From contig NZ_VDCZ01000002.1 of NCBI RefSeq assembly GCF_006491645.1, forward strand, positions 1-64,000: a stretch of DNA of 64,000 nt. Reading direction: 5' to 3'. The DNA comes from Flavobacterium profundi (GTDB lineage Bacteria > Bacteroidota > Bacteroidia > Flavobacteriales > Flavobacteriaceae). Under the pieces are notes generated by a model. The model did not search any database and was not told the DNA's origin. It saw nothing but the letters and a program-made list of their open reading frames with translations. A program made the position numbers and the translations under genes. This document shows, in pieces, positions 43,108-53,191 of the stretch (position 1 is its first letter; each line of letters begins with the position of its first letter).

Positions 43108-44412
43108 TTATTTCAAGGGTAAAGTTCCAGCTAATTCTTTTAAATTGATTTCAGAAAGTTTGGTATTGTATAGTGCTGTTGCATAACGAACTGAGGCTTC
43201 AATATAATTTTGTTGGGCGGTACGAACTTCAATGGTTGTAATTGTTCCAATTTTAAATTTTGCTAGTGTAATTTCTAAGTTTTGTTTGGCTATGGCTACA
43301 TTTTCTGTTTCAATTTTAGTAAGCTCTAAATTGGTTTGATAACTTTGATAAAAAGAAGCCATTTGCGATTCTAAAGCTAATTTTTGTTGGCCCAAAACGA
43401 AAGCCGCATTTTCAACTTCATATTTCGCTACTTTTTCTCTTTTATTTTGTAAAAAGCCATTAAAAATTGGTACGCTGGCTGAAACTCCATACACAAAACC
43501 TTGACCGGAAGATTGTGTAATAAATCCTAAGGAAGCTTCAGAACGTGTAAAATTATATCCAGAGGTTATTCGAACTGTAGGATAACGATTCCCTTTGACT
43601 TGTTTTAGGTTCAAATCGGCTACTTTTTTGGTGAGGATTTGTGCTTGTAATTGCGGATTTTGTTCGGCTGCCAATTCTTTAAGTTCTTCATAAGTAAGAT
43701 TGTCTTCAAAAGTAACTTCTTGTATGACTTTAAAATCGGTTTGCAAATCTCTCGCTAGTAATTCGTTTAATTTGATTTTAGTGTTTTTGTAAATCTCTTT
43801 TTGACTGAGTAACAAACTCTTATCGGTGTTTAAATCCACTTGTGCATTTAAGAGTTCTAATTTGGAAGCTTTACCAATAGAAAAGCGATTTTGTGCTGTA
43901 GTAACTCGTTCATTTGAAATTACTATAGCACTATCAATAGAAGCCATTACTTGTTGTTGTTGCACTAAATCGTAATAGGTTAAATAGACATCACTGATTC
44001 GATTTAAAATTGTAGCTTGTAATTCTGCTTTTCCTTGAGCTTCTAAAGTAGCTAATTGTTCTTTTCGGGCAAACATACTTAAACCATCAAAAACGGTCCA
44101 ATCTAACCCAACACCGTAGGTTAAACTGAAATTTTTAGCATTATTAAGTGTTCTTTGAGAGCCATCAGCTTGTGTTTGAGTGGTATTGGTTTGACTGTTA
44201 TTATTGTTTAAATTAGCACTTAATGTAGGTAACATACCAGCATTTGCTAAATTATTATTGGTAGCATCAATTTTCGAATTGTTTGCTGCAATTTTAATTT
44301 CATAATTGTTTTCTAAAGCCAAAGTTACGGCCTCTTCAAGGGTTAAAATATCTTGCGCTTGAAGCGAATAGCTAAATAAAAACAATAGGATATAGAAAGG
44401 GATTCGTAGCAT
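43108..44412 (-). CDS. TolC family outer membrane efflux protein
   Basis: 434 residues with a signal peptide (ending LQAQ) and two internally similar helical halves. The start ILTLEEAVTLALENNYEIKIAANN and the second repeat FKIGTITTIEVRTAQQNYIEASVRYATALYNTKLSEINLKELAGTL are typical. It forms the outer membrane channel for the RND pump encoded 3 bp upstream. Confidence 0.94.
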   Translation of the reverse strand: MLRIPFYILLFLFSYSLQAQDILTLEEAVTLALENNYEIKIAANNSKIDATNNNLANAGMLPTLSANLNNNNSQTNTTQTQADGSQRTLNNAKNFSLTYGVGLDWTVFDGLSMFARKEQLATLEAQGKAELQATILNRISDVYLTYYDLVQQQQVMASIDSAIVISNERVTTAQNRFSIGKASKLELLNAQVDLNTDKSLLLSQKEIYKNTKIKLNELLARDLQTDFKVIQEVTFEDNLTYEELKELAAEQNPQLQAQILTKKVADLNLKQVKGNRYPTVRITSGYNFTRSEASLGFITQSSGQGFVYGVSASVPIFNGFLQNKREKVAKYEVENAAFVLGQQKLALESQMASFYQSYQTNLELTKIETENVAIAKQNLEITLAKFKIGTITTIEVRTAQQNYIEASVRYATALYNTKLSEINLKELAGTLPLK

Positions 44413-44415
44413 AAT

Positions 44416-47400
44416 TTATTTTTCTAAAGCATCTAGATTATCAAATTCGGGACGGTGTTTCTTTTGTTTCGACCATACTAAATAAATCGTTGGAATGACA
44501 AACAATGTTAAAACCAGTGAAAATAAAGTTCCACCTACAATAACAACTCCCATTCCCATTCTGCTGGCAGAAGCTGCGCCTAATGACATAGCAATAGGTA
44601 AGGCACCCAAAGCAATGGCTAAACTTGTCATAAGAATAGGGCGTAATCGAGATTCTGATGCTTCAATAATTGCATCATATTTTGATTTTCCTTGTTCGCG
44701 CAATTGATTGGCAAATTCAACAATCAAGATTCCGTTTTTGGTAACCAATCCAATTAGCATAATGGTTCCAATTTGACTGAAAATATTCCAAGTTTGACCA
44801 AACAACCACAAAGAAAATAAGGCACCAGCAATGGCCATGGGTACGGTAAGAATAATAATAAATGGATCAATAAAACTTTCAAATTGAGCTGCTAAGATTA
44901 AGAAAATTAACAATAATGCTAATCCAAATGCAAAGGAAGTATTGGAACTACTTTCTACAAAATCTCTCGATTCTCCACCTAAATCTGTGGTAAAAGTATC
45001 ATCTAATACTTTCGCTTTAATTGCATCCATGGCTTCAATACCGTCATTAATACTTTTTCCTGGCGCTAAGCCAGCACTAACCGTAGCTGACATATAACGG
45101 TTATTATGATACAATTGTGGTGGATTACTTTGTTCTTCAACCGAAACCACATTATCCATTTGAATTAACTCTCCTTTATCATTTTTAATAAAAATCGATG
45201 TTAAATCTAAAGGTGTTGCTCTATCTTCTTGTAAAAACTGACCAATTACTTGATATTGTTTCCCGTTTCTGGTAAAGTAACCAAAACGTTGTCCACTAAG
45301 CGATAGCTGCAAAGTTTGTGCAATATCAATAACAGAAATTCCAAGACTTTTAGCTTTTTCACGATCTATGGTAACATTGATTTCGGGTTTATTGAATTTT
45401 AAGTTTACATCTACCATGGAAAAGGTATCGTCTTTAGACGCTTCTTCCATGAACAAAGGAATTTTTTCCTGTAGTTTTTCGAAATTCTGCGCTTGTATTA
45501 TATATTGTATAGGCAAACCACCTCTACGGCTAACGGAAATAGTAGGTTGTTGAATAACAGAAGTACGTGCATCGGTATAGCGTTTGGTCCATTTGGTTAA
45601 ATCATCCGCAATATCCATTTGCGACTTTTCTCTTTCACTTGGATCTTTTAGTGATATTCGGATAAAACCACTATTAACAGAACCACCTCCAAAACCAGGA
45701 GAAGAAATGACTAAACTTACTCGTTTTTCAGGAATAGAATCGTCTACTAATTGCGACATCTCTTGCATAAAACGATCCGTATATTCATAAGTTGCTCCTT
45801 CTGGGGTTGACATACGCATGACAAATCCACTTCGGTCATCTAAAGGTGCTGTCTCTTTTTGTAGGATATTAAAAAATAAAAATATTAAACCGAAACACAC
45901 AATTATAATAGCAAAACTCCACCATTTATGTTTTACAAATCGTTCTAAATAAGTAGCATACCCCGAATTTAATTTTTCAAAGTAAGGTTCGGTAAAATCG
46001 TAGAATTTAGTTCTTTTTTGTTCGCCACCTTTCATCAAATATGCATTCAACATAGGGGTTAAGGTTAGAGAAACAAAGGCTGAGACTAATACAGCTGCAC
46101 CAATTACGACTCCAAATTCACGAAATAAACGTCCCACAAAACCTTCTAAAAAGATAACCGGTAAAAATACAGCAGCTAACGTAATCGAAATGGAAATAAC
46201 AGCAAAGAAAATTTCATTAGAACCTTTGATTGCTGCTTCAATAGGCGACATGCCTTCTTCTACTTTTTTAAAGATATTTTCGGTTACAACGATACCATCA
46301 TCTACCACTAAACCAGTAGCCAAAACAATAGCTAAAAGTGTTAAAACATTAATGGAGAAGCCACACAACCACATAATGAAAAAGGTAGCAATTAAAGAAA
46401 CGGGAATATCAATTAAAGGTCGAAAGGCAATGGCCCAATTTCTAAAGAATAAATAGATAATTAAGATTACGAGTATAATTGAAATTAGTAAGGTTTCTGC
46501 GACTTCGGTAACCGAACGTTTGACAAAGGTCGTAGTATCAATGGCGATATTCAACTGAATATCTTTTGGTAAATCTTTTTTTAGTTTTTCAAATTCTGTA
46601 TAAAAGGCATCAGAGATTTCTAAATAATTAGCACCAGGTAAAGGTACAATTGCAACAGCAACCATAGGTTTACCAGATTGGGTTAATTGGGTTTCGATGT
46701 TTTCCGGTCCTAATGTAGCCGAACCAATATCGCTTAAACGAATGACTTTGTCGCCCTCTGCTTTGATAATAATATTGTTAAACTCTTCAGCAGTTGTAAG
46801 ATTACCCACTGTTTTTACAGTAAGTTCGGTATTATCACCCGTAATTTTTCCAGAAGGCAATTCTACATTTTGATCATTTAATGCTTTTCTTACATCTGCA
46901 ACCGTTAGTCCGTAAGAGGCTAATTGGTACGGATTGATCCATAAACGCATCGCATACCGTTTTTGTCCCCAAATTTGGACCCCACTAACTCCTGGAATGG
47001 TTTCCAAACGCTGACTAATTACATTCTCTGCGTAATCGCTTAGTTCTAAAGCGTTACGGGTTTCACTTTGAACCGTCATCGAAATAATGGCTTCACTATT
47101 GGCATCTGCTTTAGAAACAATAGGCTGGGAATCAATATCTTCTGGTAAGCTTCTAATGGCTTGTGATACTTTATCTCTTACATCGTTTGCAGCTGCTTCT
47201 AAATCCTTTTCTAAGTTAAATTCAATAGTAATAGAGCTACTACCTTGGTTACTGGAAGAAGTAATGTTTCGAATACCATCAATAGAATTTATTGCTTTTT
47301 CAAGAGGTTCTGTAATTTGTGATTCAATAATATCGGCATTAGCACCTGTATAATTGGTACGAATCGAAATTTGTGCAGGATCGATAGAAGGATATTCTCT

Positions 47401-47502
47401 TACTCCTAAGAATTTATAGCCAAGGTAACCAAATAAAATAATTACTAGGTTTAAAACGATAGTAAGAACAGGTCTTTTTATGCTTAAGGTAGATAAACTC
47501 AT
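44416..47502 (-). CDS. RND family efflux transporter permease (HAE1/AcrB type)
   Basis: A 1028-aa inner membrane proton-driven pump. Twelve helices, two large periplasmic loops and the helix-4 proton relay region AIVLATGLVVDDGIVVTENIFKKVEEG with its paired Asp. N-terminus SIKRPVLTIVLNLVIILFGYLGYKFLGVREYPSIDPAQISI is characteristic. Between an adaptor and a TolC gene in one operon (gaps of 2-3 bp); substrates are likely drugs, dyes or detergents. Confidence 0.97.
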   Translation of the reverse strand: MSLSTLSIKRPVLTIVLNLVIILFGYLGYKFLGVREYPSIDPAQISIRTNYTGANADIIESQITEPLEKAINSIDGIRNITSSSNQGSSSITIEFNLEKDLEAAANDVRDKVSQAIRSLPEDIDSQPIVSKADANSEAIISMTVQSETRNALELSDYAENVISQRLETIPGVSGVQIWGQKRYAMRLWINPYQLASYGLTVADVRKALNDQNVELPSGKITGDNTELTVKTVGNLTTAEEFNNIIIKAEGDKVIRLSDIGSATLGPENIETQLTQSGKPMVAVAIVPLPGANYLEISDAFYTEFEKLKKDLPKDIQLNIAIDTTTFVKRSVTEVAETLLISIILVILIIYLFFRNWAIAFRPLIDIPVSLIATFFIMWLCGFSINVLTLLAIVLATGLVVDDGIVVTENIFKKVEEGMSPIEAAIKGSNEIFFAVISISITLAAVFLPVIFLEGFVGRLFREFGVVIGAAVLVSAFVSLTLTPMLNAYLMKGGEQKRTKFYDFTEPYFEKLNSGYATYLERFVKHKWWSFAIIIVCFGLIFLFFNILQKETAPLDDRSGFVMRMSTPEGATYEYTDRFMQEMSQLVDDSIPEKRVSLVISSPGFGGGSVNSGFIRISLKDPSEREKSQMDIADDLTKWTKRYTDARTSVIQQPTISVSRRGGLPIQYIIQAQNFEKLQEKIPLFMEEASKDDTFSMVDVNLKFNKPEINVTIDREKAKSLGISVIDIAQTLQLSLSGQRFGYFTRNGKQYQVIGQFLQEDRATPLDLTSIFIKNDKGELIQMDNVVSVEEQSNPPQLYHNNRYMSATVSAGLAPGKSINDGIEAMDAIKAKVLDDTFTTDLGGESRDFVESSSNTSFAFGLALLLIFLILAAQFESFIDPFIIILTVPMAIAGALFSLWLFGQTWNIFSQIGTIMLIGLVTKNGILIVEFANQLREQGKSKYDAIIEASESRLRPILMTSLAIALGALPIAMSLGAASASRMGMGVVIVGGTLFSLVLTLFVIPTIYLVWSKQKKHRPEFDNLDALEK

Positions 47503-47504
47503 AC

Positions 47505-48566
47505 TTAGTTCGTCACTTTAATAGTTACTGGTGTATCTGGTTTTAAACTCATAATACCGCTCGTAATAAGCGTATCACCCGCTTTTAATCCATCAGTTAC
47601 TAAAATCGAAGATTCGGTACGGGTTCCTGTTTCTACAGTAACTTCTTTGGCTTTTCCTTTTTCTTTGATATATACTTTTTTTCCGTTTTGAATAGGAATA
47701 ACTGCTTCTGTAGGAATTAATATTGCATTTGGAATGGCATTCAAAGGAACTTTTACATTAGCATAGGTTCCTGGAAACAGTTCGTTATTTTTATTATCAG
47801 CTTTGGCACGAACTAAAAGCGTACGTGTTGCGATATCTACACTAGGTTCTATAGCATAAACCGTTGCATTATATATTTTTGAGTTACCAGAAACGGTGAA
47901 ATTAATGGTTTGATTCAGTTTAATTTCACTAGCATATTTTTCTGGAATTGAAAACGTAATTTTTACTTCCTTAGCACTTACTAAATTGGTCACGACAGTA
48001 GTAGGAGTAAGGTAGGTTCCAGGTGAAATATTTCGTAGTCCTATTTTACCTGTAAAAGGAGCTTTAATAGCCGTTTTTGCAATTTGAGCTTGTATTAATT
48101 GTGTTTGTGATTGCAAACTTCTAAACTCTGCGCTGGCAATATCATATTCTTCCTGACTGATGGCTTCTTTTTCTAAAAGTAGTTTAGCTCTTCTTTCATT
48201 CTCTGCAGCTAAATTCCTTTTGGTTACGGCTTGTGCCAATTGTGCTCGTAATTCAATGTCATTTACCTTAAATAAAGTTTGTCCTTTCGTTACTGTAGCA
48301 CCTTCTTTGAAGTATATATTTTCAACAATTCCTGAAACTTCACTACGAATTTCCACTTGTTCGTTAGCATCTATGGAACCAGATACTGAAATAATGTTAG
48401 AGAAATCTTTTTCTTGGATTACAAATCCGTTTAGGGTTTGAACAGATTTAGTGGATCCATTCGGTTTTTTATCACCTTGTGCTGCAGCATTGCTTGTAAT
48501 TCGGTAAGCAATGAGACCCACAAAAGATAAGGCAAGTAAGGTTAAAAGTAGTGTTTTGAGCTTCAT
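47505..48566 (-). CDS. RND efflux periplasmic adaptor subunit (AcrA/HlyD family)
   Basis: 353 residues. N-terminal hydrophobic anchor, lipoyl halves VEIRSEVSGIVENIYFKEGATVTKGQTLFKVN and APFTGKIGLRNISPGTYLTP, a coiled-coil hairpin between them (about 110-165), and a beta-barrel and membrane-proximal domain. First gene of the operon; no TetR regulator is adjacent. Confidence 0.95.
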   Translation of the reverse strand: MKLKTLLLTLLALSFVGLIAYRITSNAAAQGDKKPNGSTKSVQTLNGFVIQEKDFSNIISVSGSIDANEQVEIRSEVSGIVENIYFKEGATVTKGQTLFKVNDIELRAQLAQAVTKRNLAAENERRAKLLLEKEAISQEEYDIASAEFRSLQSQTQLIQAQIAKTAIKAPFTGKIGLRNISPGTYLTPTTVVTNLVSAKEVKITFSIPEKYASEIKLNQTINFTVSGNSKIYNATVYAIEPSVDIATRTLLVRAKADNKNNELFPGTYANVKVPLNAIPNAILIPTEAVIPIQNGKKVYIKEKGKAKEVTVETGTRTESSILVTDGLKAGDTLITSGIMSLKPDTPVTIKVTN

Positions 48567-48589
48567 TAGTTATAATACATGTTAAACTA

Positions 48590-48597
48590 CAAAACTA
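48590..48597 (-). promoter_or_regulatory. -7 element TAGTTTTG of the efflux operon
   Basis: A perfect TAnnTTTG on the minus strand, 24 bp before the adaptor ATG. The predicted transcript start is near 48585. Confidence 0.6.
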
Positions 48598-48729
48598 ATT
48601 GTTCACTTTTTATAATTGGTAATCCTTATCATTTATTTAACAATTGTACCTACAAATAAAACAAAATGGAGTCTTTTTGTTTTATTTGCTTTTATATTTA
48701 AAAAACTACAAAAGAAAGTATATATTTTG

Positions 48730-49161
48730 CTACTTATCAGTATAAGCAAACTTCTTACCGCCATCTTGAATAACGATACTTTGAATCCTTTCATAAGGTA
48801 TGGTATAAGATACATTAGGTGAGAAACGAGAACGGCTTCCTTTTATAGTATCCTTTTCAAAAATTAGAGTATCCAAATACATAGTATAATTTTTCTTCTC
48901 ATGAGTAGTAATTCGTATTTCTAACGAAGGTTTGTTTATTAGACGATGCGTTGCACCTTTTTTATCCATCACTTCAATAATGTCGAGATTATTTGCTTGA
49001 TACTTTAAATTACCAAAATGTAGCGGATTATTAATTTCCACTTCTTTTTGACCCACAGTTTCTTGAAGTTGTTTTTTTAAACTTTCTTTAGAAATAGTAT
49101 AGGTCTTACAGGAAACAACTAGTAAACTCACAAAAAAGATTAGAGGAATAATTTTATACAT
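48730..49161 (-). CDS. hypothetical lipoprotein
   Basis: 143 residues from the ATG at 49161 (another ATG at 49167 is possible). A TTG further upstream belongs to the -7 box TATATTTG at 49184-49177. Signal with lipobox VVSC near residue 16, then a small beta-rich domain (LEIRITTHEKKNYTMYLDTLIFEKDTIKGSRSRF). Not recognised; a PepSY- or DUF-type envelope protein is possible. Confidence 0.75.
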   Translation of the reverse strand: MYKIIPLIFFVSLLVVSCKTYTISKESLKKQLQETVGQKEVEINNPLHFGNLKYQANNLDIIEVMDKKGATHRLINKPSLEIRITTHEKKNYTMYLDTLIFEKDTIKGSRSRFSPNVSYTIPYERIQSIVIQDGGKKFAYTDK

Positions 49162-49201
49162 ATCCATGATTTTATACAAATATATTACTTAATTTCATAA
49201 A

Positions 49202-49229
49202 AAAACCTGTTCGCTTTGTAACAGGTTTT
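49202..49229 (-). terminator. intrinsic terminator of sodC
   Basis: AAAACCTGTT (49202-49211) pairs with AACAGGTTTT (49220-49229), followed on the minus strand by a T-run. Confidence 0.88.
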
Positions 49230-49279
49230 GGATATATATAGACGTTATAGTTTAAAAGAATACTATAACTGGAACTTTC

Positions 49280-49855
49280 TTATTCTTTTTCTAAAACAAT
49301 TTCTCCACATCCTACACGATCACCAGCTGCTCCACTTGGTTGTGATTTTAAATCGTCTGCATCTTTGTGAACAATAATGGCTTTACCAATGATATTTTTA
49401 TTGGCATCCTCACAACCAATACACCATAAATCCGTTTCTTTAGTAATGCGTGCAATTCCATTTTCGTCTGCTTCTAAGTTACCAATGTCTCCTAAATGAA
49501 AACCATCGTGTCCCCAAGCACCGTGATCTGCATGTGTTGGATTCCAATGCCCTCCAGCAGAAGAACCATCTTCAGCACTACAATCGCCTGTTTCATGAAT
49601 ATGAATCGCATGCATTCCTGGCGTTAGACCTGTTAATTCGGCTTCCATAAATACCATTCCGTCGTTTTCTACAAAGGTTACTCTACCTGAAACCGAACTA
49701 TTGCTTTTGGCAGAAATGGTTGCTGTGGCTGTAACCGATTTAGCAATGGTATCTGTAACCGTTACCATATCGGTATTATTTTCTTCTACTTTTTTTGAAT
49801 CTTTACAGCTTACTAATGCCAAGCAAAGTAACCCGATACTGAGGTAATTTTTCAT
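49280..49855 (-). CDS. sodC: copper/zinc superoxide dismutase lipoprotein
   Basis: 191 residues. Lipobox LVSC near residue 18. Metal ligands are visible: HIHETGDC (Cu), AGGHWNPTHADHG (bridging His and Zn), HLGDIGNLEADENG (Zn Asp side) and IVHKDADD (Cu His); the disulfide Cys in GDCSAED and GDRVGCGEI. An envelope-anchored enzyme that dismutates superoxide. It is single-gene with its own terminator. Confidence 0.96.
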   Translation of the reverse strand: MKNYLSIGLLCLALVSCKDSKKVEENNTDMVTVTDTIAKSVTATATISAKSNSSVSGRVTFVENDGMVFMEAELTGLTPGMHAIHIHETGDCSAEDGSSAGGHWNPTHADHGAWGHDGFHLGDIGNLEADENGIARITKETDLWCIGCEDANKNIIGKAIIVHKDADDLKSQPSGAAGDRVGCGEIVLEKE

Positions 49856-49995
49856 GTTATGTCTCTTTTAATGTTTGTATAAGTTTTAATTTCTTGAGGC
49901 TAAATTACTATATTAAAACAGTACGTGCGTTACATAATCCCCATATACACGGAAAGTAAAATTCTGTAAACCTATAATGTGTAGTGAAAATTGAA

Positions 49996-50385
49996 TTATA
50001 AGCGTTCCAAACGGCCTTTTCTTTTTACAATGTTTTTATAATCCCATTGGATGTGTCGTGCTTTTTGTAACCAAAGTGCAACGGTCTCCACTTTAATTTC
50101 TGAAACATCCTTATAAAAGATAGAGGCATCTTTGAATTTTTCTCCTAAAACGTTCAATTCCTTCTCTTCAAAATCGGCTCCGCTCCAAAACATGAGTCGG
50201 ATGCCTTTTTTTTGTTTGCTATAACCCACAATCGGATTTTCGTTTAAAAACCAAACGGGGTGCGCGTGCCAAATCTTAGATGTCGCATCACTTAATTCCG
50301 TGCAAATTGTAGAGGCTAAAGTATCGCAAATGGCTTTGTCAGTTTCCGATAACGAATCGTTGTAGTCTTGAATTTCTGCTTTCAT
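49996..50385 (-). CDS. DUF1801 (YdhG/YjbR-like) domain protein
   Basis: 129 residues. The pattern SKIWHAHPVWFLNENPIVGYSKQKKGIRLMFWSGADFEE, with short strands ending in a C-terminal helix and KRKGRLERL, is that of the DUF1801 fold. Function unknown. Located 17 bp before the end of the next gene, on the same strand. Confidence 0.8.
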   Translation of the reverse strand: MKAEIQDYNDSLSETDKAICDTLASTICTELSDATSKIWHAHPVWFLNENPIVGYSKQKKGIRLMFWSGADFEEKELNVLGEKFKDASIFYKDVSEIKVETVALWLQKARHIQWDYKNIVKRKGRLERL

Positions 50386-50402
50386 TTACATAAAAATTAG
50401 TT

Positions 50403-51515
50403 TTATTCCTTAGATTGACTTTCTCTTGCAGCTGGTGGTTCAGCAGGTTTGGGTAGGGAGTTGTATTTGTAACTACTATAATCACATATTTTATAACCCT
50501 TTTCGGTTCTGATAAATGAAATACTTACCATTGTATTGCTTGTGGTAATTTGTATTTCAAATACTGGATATTTTTCAACAATTAATTGGTTGGCATTGTC
50601 TAGGTATTTTTCTATTGAAGCAGTGAATTCAGGATTAGTATAATCAATATAAAATCTGGTAAAATCTAAGATAGATATTTGGCTTTCGTTTGAAGAAGCT
50701 AAAGCTTTCCATAACTCTTGGTCTTGTTTCTTTTTTTTATTTTTTGATTTACTTTGTTGTAGGTTTAGGAATAAATAATCATTTATATTATCCTTTCGAA
50801 TATTTTTAAGATTCGTAAAGATAAAGTTTTCAAATTCTTCTTTGTAACTAATAAAGCTATAATATTTTTGATCTACACCTATAAAATTATGTCTAAATTT
50901 TGCTGTATTTTCTTGTTTGCTTATTTCTAAAGAGTATAAATTTAAGTGTAAATCATCATCTCTAAAATCATCAATTAATACCTTGCCTAATGTGTCTAAT
51001 AGTATTTCTTTTCCTCCTTCAAACGACCAATGATCACAACCTTCTCCATGCTTTTCATGTACTTGTTTGGCTCCTTTTTTTGCAATTACCAAACCATTAT
51101 TTACGCGGCTTAATGCATTGTATATAGGTTCAATTACAATTTTTCCTTCTGCATTAAAAACACCAATAGAATCTAAATACCTACCTGTTGAAAAACGAAT
51201 ATGTCCTTCTAATTCTACATCATACGTAAAGTCGAATACATACAAACTATCTAAACCGAATGTTGCACCTTTTTTATTTACATAGTAGGAGGTATACTGA
51301 GAATTATTAGCATCATTGAGAGCAATAATTTTTTCAAATTTTTGGTTGATTGTAAACGGACTAAAACGGGGTTTAAGCATAATTGCTCCTTGATAATCTT
51401 TAAAACCGATAGCATTATTTTCTGAAACTTCTTGGTGAAAAGCATACCAGTACTTTTCTTTTTGGCTAAAAAGAACTATAGGAATAAAGAAAAATAGAAA
51501 AAAGGTTTGTTTCAT
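50403..51515 (-). CDS. secreted WG-repeat-like hypothetical protein
   Basis: 370 residues with a signal peptide (about 1-17, ending LFSQ). The N-terminal half has short beta-rich units similar to WG repeats: GFKDYQGAIMLKPRFSPF, FNAEGKIVIEPIYNALSRVNNGLVIAKKG. The C-terminal half is helical with a lysine-rich segment (KSKNKKKKQDQ). Ends in a Pro/Ala tail. Function unknown. Confidence 0.75.
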   Translation of the reverse strand: MKQTFFLFFFIPIVLFSQKEKYWYAFHQEVSENNAIGFKDYQGAIMLKPRFSPFTINQKFEKIIALNDANNSQYTSYYVNKKGATFGLDSLYVFDFTYDVELEGHIRFSTGRYLDSIGVFNAEGKIVIEPIYNALSRVNNGLVIAKKGAKQVHEKHGEGCDHWSFEGGKEILLDTLGKVLIDDFRDDDLHLNLYSLEISKQENTAKFRHNFIGVDQKYYSFISYKEEFENFIFTNLKNIRKDNINDYLFLNLQQSKSKNKKKKQDQELWKALASSNESQISILDFTRFYIDYTNPEFTASIEKYLDNANQLIVEKYPVFEIQITTSNTMVSISFIRTEKGYKICDYSSYKYNSLPKPAEPPAARESQSKE

Positions 51516-51605
51516 ATTTAATGTAGTTATAATTGTATTCTGTCTGCTATAACTAATGTAATAAAAATATGAATTTTAAAATAATAGTTGATAAACCTTT
51601 TAAAA

Positions 51606-51645
51606 TAAAAATCCTTCAAAAACAGATTCGTAGTAATTGAAGGAT
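51606..51645 (-). terminator. intrinsic terminator
   Basis: ATCCTTCAA (51611-51619) pairs with TTGAAGGAT (51637-51645), with a T-rich run on the minus strand; ends the 51666-52280 gene. Confidence 0.75.
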
Positions 51646-51665
51646 TTTAGATGTTATTTTATCTT

Positions 51666-52280
51666 TTATTTTCTAAAAATTGGATCTAAGTTGCAAGTTA
51701 TATTAAGTGTAGCTCCATAATTTTTAGAAGTATTCTGCTCAGATAGATAATCTAAGGTGTTGGACACATTTATTTCGGGAATAAATTCAAAAGATATATC
51801 TTTATTAAGCATAACTCCCAATCCAAACATAAAGTTTAAATAGGTTTTGGCATAAAAATCATCATTTTTGTCGCCATCTATTTTTACATTTAATGCATTC
51901 GATAATTTTAAACCACTAGTAAGATAGAAACCTTTATTGTAACTTTTATTAACATCGAATCGCACTAATCCATTAAATTGAAGTAATTGTATTTTAGCTT
52001 CTTCAAATAAATTATTCCAAGTTCTATCAACGATAGCACCATAATTATCCTCTTTAACCACACTATAATTAATAGAACCTCTTACCCCAAAACTAGCATT
52101 TAATTGGTAGTCAATAAATCCACCAAAATTTAAGCCACTAAACCCAGCACCACCATTTATAGGACCATTGATATTTACATCATATCCAGTAAAACCAATC
52201 ATGGGACCATAACTCAATTCTTGAGCAGTAATAGATTGACAGAGTAAAAAAAGAACAAATAGGGCTTTAATTTTTTTCAT
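51666..52280 (-). CDS. outer membrane beta-barrel protein (PorT-like)
   Basis: 204 residues. Signal peptide ending TAQ (about 1-19). Alternating hydrophobic/polar strands: LSYGPMIGFTGYDV, GLNFGGFIDYQLNASFGVRGSINYSVV, GFYLTSGLKLSNAL, TYLNFMFGLGVMLNKDISFEFIPEINVS, ending in YGATLNITCNLDPIF, consistent with an 8-strand barrel. The specific role is unknown. Confidence 0.82.
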   Translation of the reverse strand: MKKIKALFVLFLLCQSITAQELSYGPMIGFTGYDVNINGPINGGAGFSGLNFGGFIDYQLNASFGVRGSINYSVVKEDNYGAIVDRTWNNLFEEAKIQLLQFNGLVRFDVNKSYNKGFYLTSGLKLSNALNVKIDGDKNDDFYAKTYLNFMFGLGVMLNKDISFEFIPEINVSNTLDYLSEQNTSKNYGATLNITCNLDPIFRK

Positions 52281-52397
52281 TTTAAATTAGTTATTAAATA
52301 TAATTAGTTGCGAAAATAGTTTTTTTAAGGTATAAAAGCCATTCTTTTTTAATGAATTTATTTACAAAAGAAAAGCTATTAAAAAAACATTCTACAT

Positions 52398-52429
52398 AAA
52401 AAAATCCTATTCGTTTTACGGAATAGGAT
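52398..52429 (-). terminator. intrinsic terminator
   Basis: ATCCTATTC (52404-52412) with GAATAGGAT (52421-52429), 8-nt loop, then T7 on the minus strand (52404-52398). Ends the 52469 gene. Confidence 0.88.
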
Positions 52430-52468
52430 AGTCATAAACAAATAAAAACATAAACTAATGGGCTCGTA

Positions 52469-53152
52469 TTAATATTTTTCTTTTTGGAAACCCCAATCTC
52501 TCATTTCTTGTTTGAAGGTATCGGGATAATTTGCTTTTAAAGCATTAATAATAGCGTTTAACGCTTTTTGTAGGTCACTTTTTAAAGTGTTTTTATCACC
52601 TACTTGCACCGCAACACTACCATCCATAGTTGTAGCTTCATTTACTAAAGCAATGTATTGGTCTCTTAAAGGTGTCCAGTAGGCAACACCATAGTCTTTA
52701 GTAGCAAAATCATGCACAGTTAAGGCATCTATCATTAAATGTAAAGCTGCAATCCTTCTATTTTGATCTTGCGGAAGCATATATTTATTGCCTTTGTGCT
52801 CTATACCAAAAGCAGCGTAATAACTGGTTGCATTTTCTTTTTTGTATTTGTCTATAATATACCCTTTTACATAAGACAATGCGGTGTCTATACTTTTATC
52901 TAAGGTTTTTAAAGACTGCGTAATTTGGGGTCTGGTTGCTCTTTTTTGCAAGCGCGATTGTAAGATGTTGTTAAAGCTAGTGGCATTGGTTTGAAATTGT
53001 GCGGCATCATGCCATTTTAAAGTCAACCAATCGTTAGCCAACCATTTGCTACTTACAGTAGTAATTACGTTACCAAAATTGATATCGGTTGCAGGTACAT
53101 TACGTTTTTTAACCGATTTTACATTTTCCATGTTTGCTGTTGTTTGTGTCAT
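52469..53152 (-). CDS. hypothetical helical protein behind a sigma-54-like promoter
   Basis: 227 residues, not recognised. No signal peptide or membrane helix. Predominantly helical with regularly spaced charges; a conserved-looking core YYAAFGIEHKGNKYMLPQDQNRRIAALHLMIDAL and a C-terminus with LKANYPDTFKQEMRDWGFQKEKY. The upstream sequence TTGGCACGTCGTTTGAT matches the -24/-12 sigma-54 form. The gene has its own terminator, so it is a monocistronic unit. It faces an unknown beta-helix gene across a repeat-bearing intergenic region. Confidence 0.75.
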   Translation of the reverse strand: MTQTTANMENVKSVKKRNVPATDINFGNVITTVSSKWLANDWLTLKWHDAAQFQTNATSFNNILQSRLQKRATRPQITQSLKTLDKSIDTALSYVKGYIIDKYKKENATSYYAAFGIEHKGNKYMLPQDQNRRIAALHLMIDALTVHDFATKDYGVAYWTPLRDQYIALVNEATTMDGSVAVQVGDKNTLKSDLQKALNAIINALKANYPDTFKQEMRDWGFQKEKY

Positions 53153-53191
53153 AATTGTAGAATTTAATGTGATACATTTTATACTACAACT

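Noticed and set aside
43091..43119. Terminator after the TolC gene
   Set aside because: CCCTTGAAA/TTTCAAGGG pair, but the hairpin includes the stop codon and lacks a following T-run.
46190..47353. Antisense ORFs of 88 aa inside the RND pump gene
   Set aside because: Complementary-frame shadows of conserved membrane helices; no start signals.
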